From NCBI GenBank assembly GCA_041395205.1, contig JAWLAZ010000001.1:558001-622000 (forward strand): a DNA stretch of 64,000 bases, given 5' to 3'. Shown one piece after another: positions 26,122 through 34,741 of this stretch; the first letter of the stretch is position 1, and every line of letters begins with the position of its first letter. Source of the stretch: JAHEFU01 sp041395205 (GTDB taxonomy: Bacteria; 4484-113; JAFGCY01). The translations under genes were made by a program, and so were the position numbers. The notes beneath the pieces were generated by a model. That model did no database searches and was not told the origin of the DNA. It saw nothing but the letters and a program-made list of their open reading frames with translations.

Positions 26122-27249
26122 ATGGCAAGGGTCAGACCGAAGGGTCCGGGCATCATCGTGTTCCTGGCGGTGCTGGGACTGGTGGGCTACGGCGTGTTCA
26201 TGCTCTACAGCCGCCAGCAGGCGACGGGGGGCGGCACAGGATCGCAGCAGCAGCAGCGCAGGCAGCCTGCGGTGACGGTCAGCGGCTTCGTGGGCGGGGA
26301 GAAGACCGGCTTCCTTGCCAACGGCAAGGTGCAGCGCATCCTCAGCCAGAAGTACGGCATCGAACTGGACTACCGCAAGGCCGGCAGCATCGACATGGTG
26401 CAGGGCAGCGTGGATGGCCAGGACTTCGTCTGGCCCTCCAACCAGGTGGCGGAGGAGATCTTCCGCGAGCGGCATGGCAACCCGCTCAGCGCAGAGAACA
26501 TCTTCAATTCCCCGATTGTCATCTACAGCTGGGCCGAGGTCGTCGACGCGCTGCAGGCGCAGGGCATCGTGCAGCAGGCCGCCTCCGGCCAGTATGAAGC
26601 GGACCTTGACGAACTGGTGGCGCTCGTGGATTCCGGCACGAAGTGGGAGGAGATCGGCCTGCCGCAGCTCTACGGCCGGATCCTGATCCTCAGCACGGAT
26701 CCGACCCGCAGCAATTCCGGCAACATGTTCGCGGGACTGCTTGCCAACGTCTACAACGGCGGCGAGGTGGCGGGGATGGACAGCTCGGCCAGCGTTGTGC
26801 CGCAGGTCCGGGAATACTTCACGCGGCTCGGCTACCTCGAGGGCTCCAGCGGCGACCTGTTCCAGCACTACATCGAACGCGGGATGGGTGAGAAGCCGCT
26901 CGTCGTCGGTTATGAGAACCAGCTGATCGAATTCAGCATCGAGCACCGCGAACACATCGCGCGCCTGCGCGAGAAGGTCCGCATCATCTATCCGCGGCCC
27001 ACGGTCTGGAGCGGGCATCCGCTGATCGCGATCACCGAGAATGGCAAGCGGCTCAGCCAGGCCCTGCAGGATGAGGAACTGCAGCGCATCGCCTGGGAGG
27101 AGCACGGCTTCAGAAGCGGGATCATCGGCGTCAGCAATGATCCGAAGGTGCTCGACGTGATCGGCGTGCCCCAGGATGTCTCATCCGTGATGCAGATGCC
27201 GGGACCGCAGCTCATGCAGGAACTGATCCGCACACTGGGCGGAAGCTAG
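26122..27249 (+). CDS. Membrane-anchored substrate-binding-like protein
   Basis: About 375 residues. ATG 26122 (AGGAGGG just upstream) is preferred over the longer open frame because it gives a short basic tail and one TM helix (IIVFLAVLGLVGYGVFMLY). A Gln-rich linker follows, then a binding-protein fold: VSGFVGGEKTGFLANGKVQ, GSVDGQDFVWPSNQVAEEI and STDPTRSNSGNMFAGLLANV. The last parallels the TQSNSGAS region of the upstream lipoprotein. No lipobox. The two genes form an operon with a 10-bp gap, so the products may act together at the outer face of the membrane. The 3' end overlaps the convergent gene by 4 bp. Confidence 0.87.
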   Translation: MARVRPKGPGIIVFLAVLGLVGYGVFMLYSRQQATGGGTGSQQQQRRQPAVTVSGFVGGEKTGFLANGKVQRILSQKYGIELDYRKAGSIDMVQGSVDGQDFVWPSNQVAEEIFRERHGNPLSAENIFNSPIVIYSWAEVVDALQAQGIVQQAASGQYEADLDELVALVDSGTKWEEIGLPQLYGRILILSTDPTRSNSGNMFAGLLANVYNGGEVAGMDSSASVVPQVREYFTRLGYLEGSSGDLFQHYIERGMGEKPLVVGYENQLIEFSIEHREHIARLREKVRIIYPRPTVWSGHPLIAITENGKRLSQALQDEELQRIAWEEHGFRSGIIGVSNDPKVLDVIGVPQDVSSVMQMPGPQLMQELIRTLGGS

Positions 27250-28070
27250 TCGCGCTCGAGGCTGCCGCGGATATCGGGCACGGCGTCCGTCAGGCCTTCC
27301 TGCAGTTCCATGTAGGCATCCAGTTCCGCCGTCAGCAGCTCCGTCTCCTCGAGGTTGCCAAGCAGGGTGTCAATCTGCATGCTGCTGCCGCGCGGGTTCG
27401 AGAGCGTGATCGCCTGTTCCACGACCAACAGCAGGGTGTCCTCGATGGTCTCCAGCTGCGCCGAGAGATAGTCAAGGTTGGCGCGCGCCTGTCCGAGCTT
27501 GGCCAGCCGCCGGCTGAGCACATCGGCATTGCGCAGCTTGACCGCTCCCGTCCGTTCCTCCGCCGCCCGGGCCTCAGCCTGCAGCCGCTCAATGTCGCGG
27601 CGGATCCGCTGTTCGTCAGCCTCGCCGATGTAGCGGCCATAGCGTGCAGCCGCGCGGGAGATCTGCAGGTAGCTGATCAGCAGGCGCTGCACCTTGCTGC
27701 GGTTCTCCACGAAATATGGATCACGGCTGCGGGCGCTGCCCGTGTCCTCGGCATCCAGGCGAGCCGCCTCGCTTTCAAGCTGCTCGTAGACGCGGCGCTG
27801 CTCCGGTGGCATCTCGGTCCAGCAGCTTTCGCGGGCCTCGGCCAGGGCATCCGTGCCGTCATCGGCACTGAGCGCATCCACCATCCGCCGGTAGCGCGGG
27901 TTGCTGAGCTGCATATAGAGGTAGCCCAGCTCCAGTCCGGCGGTGATCAGCAGCCAGGCGGGGCTGCCGGAGATCAGCGTGAGGGCCAGACCCAGCAGCA
28001 GTGCGCTGTAGTTCCACCAGTTGCCAAAGGCGTGCCGGAGATACCTGACTGTGGGTTGCCTGCTGCTCAT
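27246..28070 (-). CDS. Two-TM coiled-coil membrane protein, hypothetical
   Basis: About 274 residues from ATG 28070; an upstream ATG at 28091 overlaps a TATAAT (28095-28090) and is less likely. Two hydrophobic helices near the N terminus (SALLLGLALTLISG, WLLITAGLELGYLYM) form a hairpin. The rest is highly charged and helical, probably coiled-coil (RIRRDIERLQAEARAAEERT, LAKLGQARANLDYLSAQLE). It has the size and topology of XpaC-like partners of SBP-VWA systems, but I do not see a diagnostic motif. It converges on the binding-protein operon with a 4-bp overlap. Function unknown. Confidence 0.82.
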   Translation of the reverse strand: MSSRQPTVRYLRHAFGNWWNYSALLLGLALTLISGSPAWLLITAGLELGYLYMQLSNPRYRRMVDALSADDGTDALAEARESCWTEMPPEQRRVYEQLESEAARLDAEDTGSARSRDPYFVENRSKVQRLLISYLQISRAAARYGRYIGEADEQRIRRDIERLQAEARAAEERTGAVKLRNADVLSRRLAKLGQARANLDYLSAQLETIEDTLLLVVEQAITLSNPRGSSMQIDTLLGNLEETELLTAELDAYMELQEGLTDAVPDIRGSLERD

Positions 28071-28119
28071 GACTGTCGGTCGCTGGCGCATTATAGACGG
28101 CAGTCCCGCGCTGGAAATG

Positions 28120-28152
28120 AAAAAGGCCGGAGCCCTGACGGTTGCTCCGGCC
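28120..28152 (-). terminator. Rho-independent terminator of the Lys-rich small gene
   Basis: Reading on the minus strand: GGCCGGAGC, 10-nt loop, GCTCCGGCC (28152-28125), then TTTTT (28124-28120). A 9-bp perfect stem plus U-run directly after the small gene ending at 28179. Confidence 0.88.
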
Positions 28153-28178
28153 TGTCATTTTCAGCTCGACAGAAGTTG

Positions 28179-28289
28179 TTACTTCTTCTTGCCACCCTTG
28201 CCCGCGGGCTTGGCGGTGGCGGTGCTGGTCTTGGCAGCACCGGTGGACTTGGTTGCGGGCTTGGCGCCTGCTTTGGGCTTTGCGGCCAC
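28179..28289 (-). CDS. Lys/Ala/Pro-rich 36-residue protein
   Basis: The start is GTG 28289 with AGGAG 6 nt upstream; TAA at 28181-28179. The peptide reads VAAKPKAGAKPATKSTGAAK at the start and ends GKGGKKK. It is composed almost entirely of Lys, Ala, Pro, Thr and Gly, like histone-H1-type tails that bind nucleic acid. No hydrophobic segment. A strong terminator follows, and -10-like sequences plus an inverted repeat precede it, so it appears to be a complete single-gene transcription unit. DNA or RNA binding is inference from composition. Confidence 0.7.
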   Translation of the reverse strand: MAAKPKAGAKPATKSTGAAKTSTATAKPAGKGGKKK

Positions 28290-28299
28290 TGGTTTCTCC

Positions 28300-28326
28300 T
28301 GATCGCATAGTATGTTTGCGCGATCA
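28300..28326. promoter_or_regulatory. Inverted repeat upstream of the Lys-rich small gene
   Basis: TGATCGC (28300-28306) and GCGATCA (28320-28326) are exact reverse complements 13 nt apart, just upstream of the ribosome binding site and within the likely leader or promoter. Could be an operator or a leader hairpin. Confidence 0.4.
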
Positions 28327-28537
28327 GCGAAATCATACGATTTCTGCAGGGAAAATCAATGGGTTTCGCGGAAAATCCCGACCGATTTTCAGCAGCGCTC
28401 CGCCCTGTACCGGACGGGGCTGAGCCGGATTGCTGCTGCCGCTGAAACAGCGGGCCGGATCAGCGGGTAGTATTGCGGACGGGCCAGTGCCGCCGGGCTG
28501 TGCTGCTGGCCGGAAATGCAGGTGGAGGAGATAATCA

Positions 28538-29317
28538 ATGAAGCAGTTCCTGATTGCGATCCTGATGCTCGTGGCCATGGCCGCGGCCGCGGAGGCGAAG
28601 GTGATGACAGAAGTGGTTGAGTATGATCACGAGGGTACGGTGCTCGAGGGCTTCGTGGCCTGGGATGACAGCATCGACGGCGCCCGCCCCGGCGTGCTGG
28701 TCGTGCACCAGTGGATGGGGCTCGGCGAGCATGAAATGGAATGGTGCCGCCGTCTCGCTGCCGAGGGTTATGTGGCAATGGCCGCGGATGTCTACGGCAA
28801 GGGTGTGCGTCCCACGGACCGCGCTGCTGCCGGCGAACAGGCCGGGATCTACCGCGCTGACCGCGCCCTGATGCGGGGCCGCGTGCAGGCCGGAGTTGAC
28901 AAGCTGCGCACGCTGCCCGGCGTGGATGCGTCCCGCGTGGCGGCGATCGGCTTCTGCTTCGGCGGCGGCTGCGTGCTGGAGCTGGCCCGCAGCGGCAGCG
29001 ATGTCAGCGGCGTGGTGAGCTTCCATGGCAACCTCGACACCCCCAACCCGGCGGATGCCGCCAACATCAGGGGCAGCGTGCTGGTCTGCCACGGAGCGGA
29101 CGACCCCTATGTCCCGGCGGAGACCGTCAGCGCCTTCATGGAGGAGATGCGCAGTGCCGGGGTGGACTGGCAATTCATCGCATATGGCGACGCCGTGCAC
29201 TCCTTCACGCATGAAAGCGCCGGGACTGACAAGAGCGCCGGTGCGGCCTACAACGAGAAGGCCGCGAAGCGCAGCTGGCAGGCCCAGCTGGACTTCTTCA
29301 GGGAGATCTTCAGGTAG
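28538..29317 (+). CDS. Secreted dienelactone-hydrolase-family protein
   Basis: About 259 residues. A signal peptide (MKQFLIAILMLVAMAAAAEA) precedes an alpha/beta hydrolase of the DLH family. VLVVHQWMGLGEHEME opens it; the nucleophile elbow GFCFGG has Cys as in dienelactone hydrolases. The acid is in HGADDPYVPAE and the His in DAVHSFTHE. Acts on an ester or lactone outside the cytoplasm; the substrate is not identifiable. GGAGGAG stands 7 nt before ATG 28538. It stands alone, followed by a repeat-rich gap. Confidence 0.92.
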   Translation: MKQFLIAILMLVAMAAAAEAKVMTEVVEYDHEGTVLEGFVAWDDSIDGARPGVLVVHQWMGLGEHEMEWCRRLAAEGYVAMAADVYGKGVRPTDRAAAGEQAGIYRADRALMRGRVQAGVDKLRTLPGVDASRVAAIGFCFGGGCVLELARSGSDVSGVVSFHGNLDTPNPADAANIRGSVLVCHGADDPYVPAETVSAFMEEMRSAGVDWQFIAYGDAVHSFTHESAGTDKSAGAAYNEKAAKRSWQAQLDFFREIFR

Positions 29318-29908
29318 GGAGCTCCGGAGCAATCCGGACAACGGAGCTACCCGCTTCAGCGGTAGACGGAGCCCCGGAGCAATCCGGACAACCAAGGCCA
29401 GGCTGCCAGCCTGGCAATCGCCAAGCCAACGGCTTGGCCTCCACAACGCAATGTGCAATTGGCGGCCAGATTCTGCTGGCAACAGGCCAGCCCTCCAGTG
29501 GCCACGGTCATGGCAACGGACATGGGCATGGCAATGGCAATGGGCATGGACACGGGCACGGCCACAGCGGTCATGGCAACGGCCATGGCAATGGCCACGG
29601 CGGGCATTAGGCAGCCGGTTCCACGGGATTTCACGAATCCCGATGGAATGCCCGCAGCGGCTTCACACAGGCGGGTTATGCTTCCTGTGTAACGGACAGT
29701 GACAACGGATCCAGACCTCCACCGCGCGGTCCCAGCCCGCCGGTGGAGGATAGTCGCCGGGAGAGCCGGCGCACTGCAGACAACGGAACCGGCGGGGCGG
29801 CCCAGGTGGCCGCCCTTCGGCCGTTTCCGCCTCGCTGAACCGGTAACCTCGATAACAGGCATGACCGGGTAGGCCACGAGCCATGCCAGGCTGCTAGGAT
29901 GCAGGCAG
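29318..29908. repeat. Repeat-rich gap with direct repeats, hairpin words and His-Gly coding repeat
   Basis: A 25-bp unit (GGAGC, then TCCGGAGC or CCCGGAGC, then AATCCGGACAAC) occurs at 29318-29342 and 29368-29392. Between and after the copies lie short palindromes: CTACC...GGTAG (29347-29365), CCAGGCTGCCAGCCTGG (29398-29414) and GCCAAGCCAACGGCTTGGC (29420-29438). A tract of CATGG/CACGG repeats follows to 29610. 29611-29908 holds nothing I can identify as a gene beyond a GGCGGCC...GGCCGCC hairpin near 29796. Confidence 0.7.
29434..29610 (+). pseudogene. His/Gly-rich coding repeat, probable remnant or atypical small gene
   Basis: In the frame ending TAG 29608-29610 the sequence reads GHGHGNGHGHGNGNGHGHGH, then SGHGNGHGNGHGGH. 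No ATG or GTG begins this frame; the nearest candidate is TTG 29434, without a ribosome binding site. His-Gly repeats bind Ni, Zn or Cu in known proteins. It may be the 3' remnant of a lost metal-binding protein, or a simple-sequence expansion. A second frame reads as Met/Ala/Thr repeats and is no more convincing. Confidence 0.3.
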
Positions 29909-31192
29909 ATGAACCTTCCCGGGATGCCGCCGCCACAGTCCGCTGCAGGATTTGCCTGCCTGCTGCTGCTGGCGCTCTGCTCCTGCGCGGCGCAACTGGC
30001 CGGATCAGACAGCGTCGCAGAGCAGGCCCGGACCCGGCCCCAGAGCATCGACCACACGCAGCTGCAGCGCAGCGGACGCTCCCCCTTCCGCGCACCGCGG
30101 AGCTTCAATACCCGGGACGTGGACCCCGGCACAGCGATTCTGCATGTCAATCTGCGGGAGTATCGCAGCGAAGCTGTGGTGGCAGACGACGGCACCGCCT
30201 ATATCGTCCTCGGCGATGAGTATCCCCGCTCATCCGGCGAGCGGAAGGACCTGCTGGCGATCGGTCCGCAGGGTCGGCTGGACTGGCATTTCCCGTTGGG
30301 AAATTACACGCGAGCCAGGGTAAACCTTGACAACTTTGGGACTCCCTATGTGATGCATGGAAGGATAATCAGCAAACTGGACCATGCGGGGCATGTGCTT
30401 GATTCAATCAAGTTGGATACGATCAACAGCAACTTCGTGCTGGGGAATGAAGGTCAACTTCTGGCGGCGTCAGACCGCTACGATATCAGGGTAATTGACA
30501 GTACCGGCGTGACAAGGGCGAGAGTGGACAATCCCGGCAGTTACGGCTTGATTGAGTTCCGGGTCTGGCCTGAGCTGGCTGGGCTCTGGCTGCAGGACCC
30601 GGATCTGCATCCGGGCCTGCTGGTTTTCGGCAATGGGCACCTCCTGATTTCCTTCAGGGATGACCTGTACTACCTGAATGGCAAAGGAGAGGAAATCTGG
30701 CGACAGCCGGTACCGACGGGAAGAATCTGCGGAATAGCCTGCCAGGACAACCGCATCGTGCTGACCACCATCGACGGAACAGTGCAGTCGCTGGATCTGA
30801 ATGGCAGGTTGTGCTGGCTGACAACCCTGCCGCCGAAGGTCAGTTCGCGTCCTTGCATTGACAGCAAGGGAAATGTCATAGCTGCCAATGGGGATGGATA
30901 CATCATCAGCATCTCGCCAGTGGGCAGCTGCAACTGGATCACCTCACTGAATGATGCTTCAACCTTTCCGGGGGATAACCAGTTTTCGTTTCACTACAAG
31001 GTGATGCTCAGTGCCGACGATCAGGTGCTTGTCACGAACACCGATGGCAAGCTTTACTGTCTTGACAGCACAGGGCAGGTCAGGTTTGTCACCCAGGTCG
31101 CTCCCCTGAAGGAATGTTATGCGGCCTTCGGCCCCGCAGGGCGGATCCATGCCTTCTGCGGCAGCGAATATGTGATCATCGGTGAGGTATGA
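29909..31192 (+). CDS. PQQ-type propeller lipoprotein
   Basis: About 427 residues. The signal peptide ends LALCSC, a Cys suited to lipidation. The phrase HTQLQRSGRSPFRAP is the linker seen before propellers in the paralogues. The remainder is a single beta-propeller of irregular PQQ-like blades (GTAYIVLGDEYP, NGHLLISFRDDLYYLNGKGE, NRIVLTTIDGTVQSLDLNG, DQVLVTNTDGKLYCLDSTG). It lacks PKD, FN3 and dockerin units. The lipoprotein at 40975-42237 has the same plan. Start ATG 29909 has only a weak Shine-Dalgarno; TAGGAT lies 8 nt upstream. It precedes the larger propeller lipoprotein by 99 bp. Confidence 0.88.
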   Translation: MNLPGMPPPQSAAGFACLLLLALCSCAAQLAGSDSVAEQARTRPQSIDHTQLQRSGRSPFRAPRSFNTRDVDPGTAILHVNLREYRSEAVVADDGTAYIVLGDEYPRSSGERKDLLAIGPQGRLDWHFPLGNYTRARVNLDNFGTPYVMHGRIISKLDHAGHVLDSIKLDTINSNFVLGNEGQLLAASDRYDIRVIDSTGVTRARVDNPGSYGLIEFRVWPELAGLWLQDPDLHPGLLVFGNGHLLISFRDDLYYLNGKGEEIWRQPVPTGRICGIACQDNRIVLTTIDGTVQSLDLNGRLCWLTTLPPKVSSRPCIDSKGNVIAANGDGYIISISPVGSCNWITSLNDASTFPGDNQFSFHYKVMLSADDQVLVTNTDGKLYCLDSTGQVRFVTQVAPLKECYAAFGPAGRIHAFCGSEYVIIGEV

Positions 31193-31291
31193 GGCTCCAT
31201 CCCTCTCAGTGGGAAGTGTACTCATGCAATATGCGGAAAGGTGTCCTCCACAATCATGCATGAAATGTAGTACAGTCCTGGCAGGACTGCC

Positions 31292-34200
31292 ATGAACAGG
31301 GAATGGACAATTGCTGGAATCTGCTTGATCATGCTGTCGCTGCTGGCAGGCTGCGGCGCTGGCCCGGAGCGCCTGCCGCAGGATGCGGAAGCGCTGTCCG
31401 AGCCCGTACTGCTGGACGCTGCGATCGAACAGATATCCGCGCTGACAGCACCGGACCCGGAATCGGAAGCCGTACTCCGGCAGCTGCAGCAGGCCCTGAT
31501 CGCGCAACTGCAGAGTGCCAGCGTGGACGGCCGGCACGTCTCCACCCCGCCGCTGTCCGAGCGTGACTCACCGCAGATCTACTATGGTTCGGGAGCGCTG
31601 CGCTGGGCCTTCGCCAACACGGGAGACTATGACCAGAACAGCCAGGTGAACGCGGCTGATCTGATTCCCCTGAGCCGGCACTTCGGGGAGCGTGCTCCCT
31701 TCGAGAGCAACTCGGAACAGCAGCTTGTCGACGGGGATGGCAACGGTGAAATCAACCTCGCGGACGTCGCGCCGATCGCCCAGCACTTCGGTGTCACCAA
31801 TCTGTGGAATGTATATTCCGCCAGTGATCCCGCAGCCTACGGCGGCCTGCTCGGAGAGGACGACAGGTTACTGAGCAGGCGTCTCGGGAAGGTGTACGTC
31901 CATGAGGGCATCGGCAGCAACCAGCTCCTGCAGTACAGCATGCCGCTGCAGAGGCAGCTCGGCGAATACTACTGGGTGCGCTGTGGTGACAGCCGCGAGT
32001 TCGGGATCGCCAGCAGCCTGCTGCCCGCCCTGGGCAATACGGCAGGCGAACCTGTCTGGGCAGGCATCAGCGGGGGCCCGCGCCACAACGGCCGCAGCCG
32101 TTTCGCCGGTCCGCGCTCCCCGGATGTGCTCTGGAAACAGGACCTGGGCAGCGGAGGCGGACGCAGTCCCAGTGACAGCAGCCCTGTGATTGATGCCGCT
32201 GGCAACATCTACGCCATCGGAATCTCAGATCAGCTGCAGGCCTTCAGCCCGGCGGGCGAGCTGCTGTGGAAGGCGCAGAAGGCCAACTACCGGTCCAGCC
32301 CGGCACTGTCAGCGGATGGGCTGATCCTCTACGGGGGCAATGACTTCCGACTGCATGCACTTGATGCAGAGGGATCTGAAATCTGGTCGCTGGAGACGGG
32401 CGGTGAACTCGTCGGCAGTCCACTGGTGGCCAGTGACGGCAGGATCTATGTGGGCAGCAGTGATTTCAACCTGTACTGTGTGGATCCGCAGGGGGAACTG
32501 CTCTGGAATTCAGCCAACGTGACGGTCAGCAGCCATGCCCCGGCTGAGGATGGCGACGGCAGCATCATCGTCTCCGGCGCGGACTTCCAGGTGCATGCCT
32601 TCCGCCCTGACGGCGAGTACCTCTGGCATGTCAACGTGCTGTATACCCCTTCGGCTTCCCCGGTGCTCGCTGCGGACGGCACGATCTACGTGGGTACGAT
32701 CTTCGGTTTCCATGCGCTCAACAGTTCCGGCATCATCTGGTCCCTGCAGGCTGAGGCCTCCGTCCCGGCTGCACCGGCCCTGGCACCGGACGGGACGATC
32801 TACCTTCCAGTTGACAATATTGGCCTGCTGGCGCTAGATCCGGACGGCGGCCTGCTCTGGGCCTTCTCACAGTACTCCGTGAACTTCAGCCATGCGCCAC
32901 TCGTGGATGCGCTCGGCAACATCTACCTGATTGACAACTACACCTTCAGGGCCTTCCGGCCAGACGGCAGCCAGTTCTGGGAGATGGTGGAGCAGCCGGA
33001 ATACGCAGAGCGGCCCACGATGAGCATGGCGCTCGGCAGCAACGGCACGCTTCATGCCCTCGGTGGGTCCCGCTATCTGTATGCGATCGGGGATCCCGGA
33101 TTCGTCAGCAATCTCTGCGCAAGTGACGGAGAGTTCCTGGACCACATCCACATCAGCTGGGAGCCGCTGCTGGGTGCCGATGCATATCAGCTGCAGTACC
33201 GCCTGCCGGAAGCCTCCCGTCCGGAGTGGAAGAATCTTGCCAAGGTCGAGGGAAACTCCGCGAATGCCTTTGAGCATCTGGCCGATCCGGAAAAGGGGAT
33301 TCCCTCCCACTACGGCCTGCTTTATGAATACAGGGTCGGAGCACTCAGGGAGGGAGGCAGCGTCACCAGCTGGAGCGCAGCGGACTCGGGATTCCGCACC
33401 CTGACGGATGTGCATTCCCTGATTGCCACTGATGACAACAGCGGGGAGATAACCGTTGCCTGGCAGGCGGTTCCCGGTGCGGATGGCTACACACTGGAAT
33501 ACAGGAATACGGATGGGGGATTCCCCGGGGCCTGGACTGAGCTGGTCTCGCTCAGCGGTGACTCCCCCGCGCATTTCCGTCATGGTCCGGGCTGGCCGGT
33601 GGGCCTTGGTTGCGAGTACGGCTTGCACTACCAGTATCGCGTCAGGGCCCGCTATCAGGCGGAGCTGAGCCTGAACTGGAGCAATGTTGACAGCGGGATC
33701 CGCCGCGAGGGCTGGAGCACGGAGCGCCACGACCAGCAGCACAGCGGACGCAGCCTGGCAAGCGGGCCGGTCAGTGGCATGCTGGCCTGGAAACAGCCCC
33801 TGGGTGCCAGCGTTGTGTCCCCACTGGTCCGCGATGGCGGGGATGTACTGACTGTGAACGGGGATTACAAGCTCCTCTGCCTGGACAGCGCCGGAAGTGA
33901 ACTCTGGCAGACCGCCAGCGGTCAGGGTGGGACGAGGCAGCCGCAGCTCCGGGCGGATGGTACGGTGCTGACTTTCGGCTTCTCATTTCTCCGGCCGGTG
34001 GATGCGGATGGGGAGCTGCAGGAAAAACAGCTTCTGGATGGCAACTTCGGATTCCTGCTGCAGCTGCCAAGTGGCGGGCTCGTCTACGCTGATGACCATG
34101 AGCTGGTCTGCCATGAGCCCGGTGGCAGCGAGCTGTGGCGCCTTGAACTGCCGGTCCTGCTGACGGGACTGAGCTGCTCCGTGGATGGCAACATCCATGC

Positions 34201-34726
34201 CGCCGGGCGGGATGGCTACATGTTCTCCATTTCGGCGGATGGACATATCCGCTGGACCTACAGGGCTGCTGAGCACATCGCGGCGGCACCTGCGATAGCT
34301 GCCGACGGCAGCATCTACTTTGCCGATGAAGCCGGAATGGTGCATGCCCTGTATGCCGATGGTTCGCTGCGCTGGCAGTATGACTGCGGGGCGGAAGTCA
34401 GCGCAGGCGTCGTGCTGGGATCTGATGGCAGCGTGCATCTGGGCTGCCTGGACGGGAGTTTCCATTCCATCAATGCTGACGGCAGTCCGCGCTGGCAGTT
34501 CAGCACGGCTGGTCCGGTGCGGCAGGCGGCGGCGCTGGATGGCAAGGGTAATCTGTACTTCGGCAGTGACGACTATACGGTGTACGCGCTGGACAGCAGT
34601 GGCAATCTGCTGTGGAGCTACCGGAGCGGGGCCGAGATCCGCTGCCCGCCGGCCATTTCGGAGGACGGTACGCTCTATATCGGCAGCCTGGATGGCAACT
34701 TCCTTGCATTCCGCGACCCTGAGTAG
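31292..34726 (+). CDS. Dockerin-like/propeller/FN3/propeller lipoprotein
   Basis: About 1144 residues; lipobox LLAGC. Residues about 108-170 hold the EF-hand-like doublet (GDYDQNSQVNAADLIPLSRH, then DGDGNGEINLADVAPIAQHF). Propeller one runs about 250-600 (DGRIYVGSSDFNLYCVDPQG, DGTIYVGTIFGFHALN). Two FN3-like domains follow (about 605-800, HISWEPLLGADAYQLQYR and ITVAWQAVPGADGYTLEYR). Propeller two runs to the C terminus (DGSIYFADEAGMVHALYADG). Each propeller is preceded by an H/S/GP phrase. Same order as the lipoprotein at 10651-14199. It converges on the transglutaminase-like gene with a 15-bp gap. Surface-exposed, calcium-stabilised scaffold is the best guess. Confidence 0.92.
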   Translation: MNREWTIAGICLIMLSLLAGCGAGPERLPQDAEALSEPVLLDAAIEQISALTAPDPESEAVLRQLQQALIAQLQSASVDGRHVSTPPLSERDSPQIYYGSGALRWAFANTGDYDQNSQVNAADLIPLSRHFGERAPFESNSEQQLVDGDGNGEINLADVAPIAQHFGVTNLWNVYSASDPAAYGGLLGEDDRLLSRRLGKVYVHEGIGSNQLLQYSMPLQRQLGEYYWVRCGDSREFGIASSLLPALGNTAGEPVWAGISGGPRHNGRSRFAGPRSPDVLWKQDLGSGGGRSPSDSSPVIDAAGNIYAIGISDQLQAFSPAGELLWKAQKANYRSSPALSADGLILYGGNDFRLHALDAEGSEIWSLETGGELVGSPLVASDGRIYVGSSDFNLYCVDPQGELLWNSANVTVSSHAPAEDGDGSIIVSGADFQVHAFRPDGEYLWHVNVLYTPSASPVLAADGTIYVGTIFGFHALNSSGIIWSLQAEASVPAAPALAPDGTIYLPVDNIGLLALDPDGGLLWAFSQYSVNFSHAPLVDALGNIYLIDNYTFRAFRPDGSQFWEMVEQPEYAERPTMSMALGSNGTLHALGGSRYLYAIGDPGFVSNLCASDGEFLDHIHISWEPLLGADAYQLQYRLPEASRPEWKNLAKVEGNSANAFEHLADPEKGIPSHYGLLYEYRVGALREGGSVTSWSAADSGFRTLTDVHSLIATDDNSGEITVAWQAVPGADGYTLEYRNTDGGFPGAWTELVSLSGDSPAHFRHGPGWPVGLGCEYGLHYQYRVRARYQAELSLNWSNVDSGIRREGWSTERHDQQHSGRSLASGPVSGMLAWKQPLGASVVSPLVRDGGDVLTVNGDYKLLCLDSAGSELWQTASGQGGTRQPQLRADGTVLTFGFSFLRPVDADGELQEKQLLDGNFGFLLQLPSGGLVYADDHELVCHEPGGSELWRLELPVLLTGLSCSVDGNIHAAGRDGYMFSISADGHIRWTYRAAEHIAAAPAIAADGSIYFADEAGMVHALYADGSLRWQYDCGAEVSAGVVLGSDGSVHLGCLDGSFHSINADGSPRWQFSTAGPVRQAAALDGKGNLYFGSDDYTVYALDSSGNLLWSYRSGAEIRCPPAISEDGTLYIGSLDGNFLAFRDPE

Positions 34727-34741
34727 CCGAGGCCTGCCGCT

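Noticed and set aside
24777..26156. 459-codon minus-strand ORF
   Set aside because: Antisense to the SBP-VWA gene, which has intact motifs; no ribosome binding site or motif of its own.
27859..28308. 149-codon minus-strand ORF across the small Lys-rich gene
   Set aside because: Runs through a strong terminator and into another gene; Arg/Gln/His shadow composition.
29453..29692. ORF of Met/Ala/Thr repeats
   Set aside because: Alternate frame of the CATGG repeat; no ribosome binding site and unlike a natural protein.
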